Source: Streptomyces sp. SM10 (lineage in GTDB: Bacteria > Actinomycetota > Actinomycetes > Streptomycetales > Streptomycetaceae). From it: a stretch of DNA of 64,000 nt. The DNA lies in assembly GCF_002910915.1 (NCBI RefSeq), contig NZ_NEUF01000063.1, positions 26,257-90,256 on the forward strand. Reading direction: 5' to 3'. Position numbers and translations under genes: made by a program. The notes beneath the pieces are model-generated. The model was not told the DNA's origin. It did no database searches and worked only from the letters and a program-made list of their open reading frames with translations. Below, in pieces: positions 63,182 through 64,000 of this stretch (position 1 is the stretch's first letter; each line of letters begins with the position of its first letter).

Positions 63182-64000
63182 TCAGCGGGACGAGCGCAGC
63201 GCGAACCACAGCTCCGTCCGTACGTCCATGTCGTCCAGGTCGACGTCCAGCAGCGCCGCGCAGCGGGCGATGCGCTGGCGGACCGTGTTGCGGTGGACCT
63301 TCAGCGCCACCGCCGTACGGTCCCAGCTGCCGTGGAGGCTCAGCCAGCAGCGCAGGGTCTCCGGCAGGGGGTCGGCGAGGGGGGCCAGGAGCGCGCGGGC
63401 GTGCGCCTCGGCCTCCTCGCGGGGGAGGAGGCCGGCGAATCCGGCGCCGGGGCGGTGCGTGCTCAGCGGGCTTCGGGTGGCCTCCGCGTGGCCCAGGGCG
63501 CGGGACGCCTGCGCGTCGGCGCCGGGCAGCGAGGCGACAGGGCCCGGCTCCGAGACGCCGAGGGTCCAGCCGGGCTGCGGGGGGATCTCGTGGTGGCCGG
63601 GGAGCAGCACCCGCACGGTCCTGCGGTCCGTGTCGGACAGTGCGGAGCCCAGGGCCGCCCCGAGGGCGCCGGCGTTCAGCGGGTCGGCCGGGGTGCCGTC
63701 GGTGCGGCGGGCGTGGACCACGGTCCAGGAGTCGCCGTCGTCCAGCAGCGGGGCCACGTCCTGCGGGGACGCGCCGAGCAGCAGGCGGACGAGCGCCGCC
63801 GAGCGTCCCGCGGCGTCGGCGCCCTGGTGCGGCGCGGTGAGCAGGGAGAGCAGGACGACGGCGATCCCGGCCACGGTGTGGTCCCCCGCGTCGCGCCGGG
63901 GCGTCGCCAGGGCGAGGGCGAGGCCCTGCCCGCCGGCGAGTGCGTAGGCGAAGAGGTGGGTGCCGCCCCTGGTGTCGGTCGCCGCCGAGGGACTCGGCGT
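63182..64000 (-). CDS. PucR-type regulator, N-terminus cut by window edge
   Basis: C-terminal 272 residues of a larger regulator. The frame continues open to the right edge. The last part is a PucR-like helix-turn-helix (about 50 residues): TLRCWLSLHGSWDRTAVAL, then KVHRNTVRQRIARCAALL. The upstream part is Ala/Leu/Pro-rich with GGDEF-like or unclassified central domain. Such proteins often activate catabolic genes for purines or amino compounds. The start is outside the window, so length and N-terminal domain cannot be given. Confidence 0.82.
   Translation of the reverse strand, partial: TPSPSAATDTRGGTHLFAYALAGGQGLALALATPRRDAGDHTVAGIAVVLLSLLTAPHQGADAAGRSAALVRLLLGASPQDVAPLLDDGDSWTVVHARRTDGTPADPLNAGALGAALGSALSDTDRRTVRVLLPGHHEIPPQPGWTLGVSEPGPVASLPGADAQASRALGHAEATRSPLSTHRPGAGFAGLLPREEAEAHARALLAPLADPLPETLRCWLSLHGSWDRTAVALKVHRNTVRQRIARCAALLDVDLDDMDVRTELWFALRSSR

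Noticed and set aside
1..64000. Mobile elements, CRISPR arrays and phage genes
   Set aside because: No transposase, integrase, terminal inverted repeats, spaced repeats or phage structural genes are visible in any frame.

Overview
The window is a chromosomal segment of a Streptomyces species. Base composition is very GC-rich throughout, with strong third-position GC, and the gene set is characteristic of the genus: adpA directly upstream of orn, the desferrioxamine genes desEF-desABCD with iron boxes, a conservon (cvnABCD plus two P450s), a ceb cellobiose operon with CebR boxes, and rare TTA codons in two regulators. I see no insertion sequence, prophage, integrase, CRISPR array or rRNA. This looks like core chromosome, with a few decayed genes near 54 and 56 kb.

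Layout. 0-4 kb: an OmpR-type two-component pair followed by a secreted CBM2-GH18 chitinase. 4.2-10.8 kb: the cellobiose operon cebE-cebF-cebG-bglC and cebR, with three CebR operators. 11-13.9 kb: a DUF1772 membrane protein behind a double palindrome, tRNA-His, and the adpA-orn pair. adpA carries its bldA-dependent TTA codon. 14.7-17.5 kb: a universal stress protein, a glmS paralogue and a small conserved protein. 17.6-24.9 kb: desferrioxamine biosynthesis (desABCD) and ferrioxamine uptake or reduction (desE, desF), each arm under its own iron box. 25-31.7 kb: a leucine/isovalerate catabolic operon (acyl-CoA dehydrogenase, HMG-CoA lyase, biotin-dependent carboxylase alpha and beta) opposite a TetR gene, with two operators between them and an unrecognised 37-residue ORF at the operon's 3' end.

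32-38.2 kb: a phosphatase-like protein and a complete conservon running cvnA-cvnB-cvnC-cvnD-P450-P450. The first P450 has a degenerate ExxR motif and overlaps the second gene by 142 nt. 38.6-44.4 kb: CDF transporter, TesB thioesterase, acyl-CoA dehydrogenase, Gls24-type protein, DUF5713 protein, and a divergent SDR/TetR pair with twin operators. 44.4-52.9 kb: a second sugar operon (lipoprotein, two permeases, LacI regulator, GH5-like and GH3 enzymes). 53-59 kb: an alpha/beta hydrolase, two decayed membrane-protein genes, an ECF sigma factor with its membrane partner, RidA and two hypothetical proteins. 59.5-64 kb: a 963-residue AfsR/SARP regulator with a TTA codon, a secreted M23 peptidase and a PucR-type regulator cut by the right edge.

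How the parts connect. Three carbohydrate modules (chitin, cellobiose, and an unknown beta-glycan oligosaccharide) each pair a sensor or repressor with secreted or intracellular hydrolases. The iron module is self-contained. Two TTA-containing regulators, adpA and the AfsR-like gene, tie the region to bldA-dependent developmental and secondary-metabolic control. The most checkable unexplained items are the 37-residue ORF with its own start, SD and terminator at 25.0 kb, the ownerless twin operators at 11.6 kb, the degenerate conservon P450, and the operators that can be predicted for each regulator.
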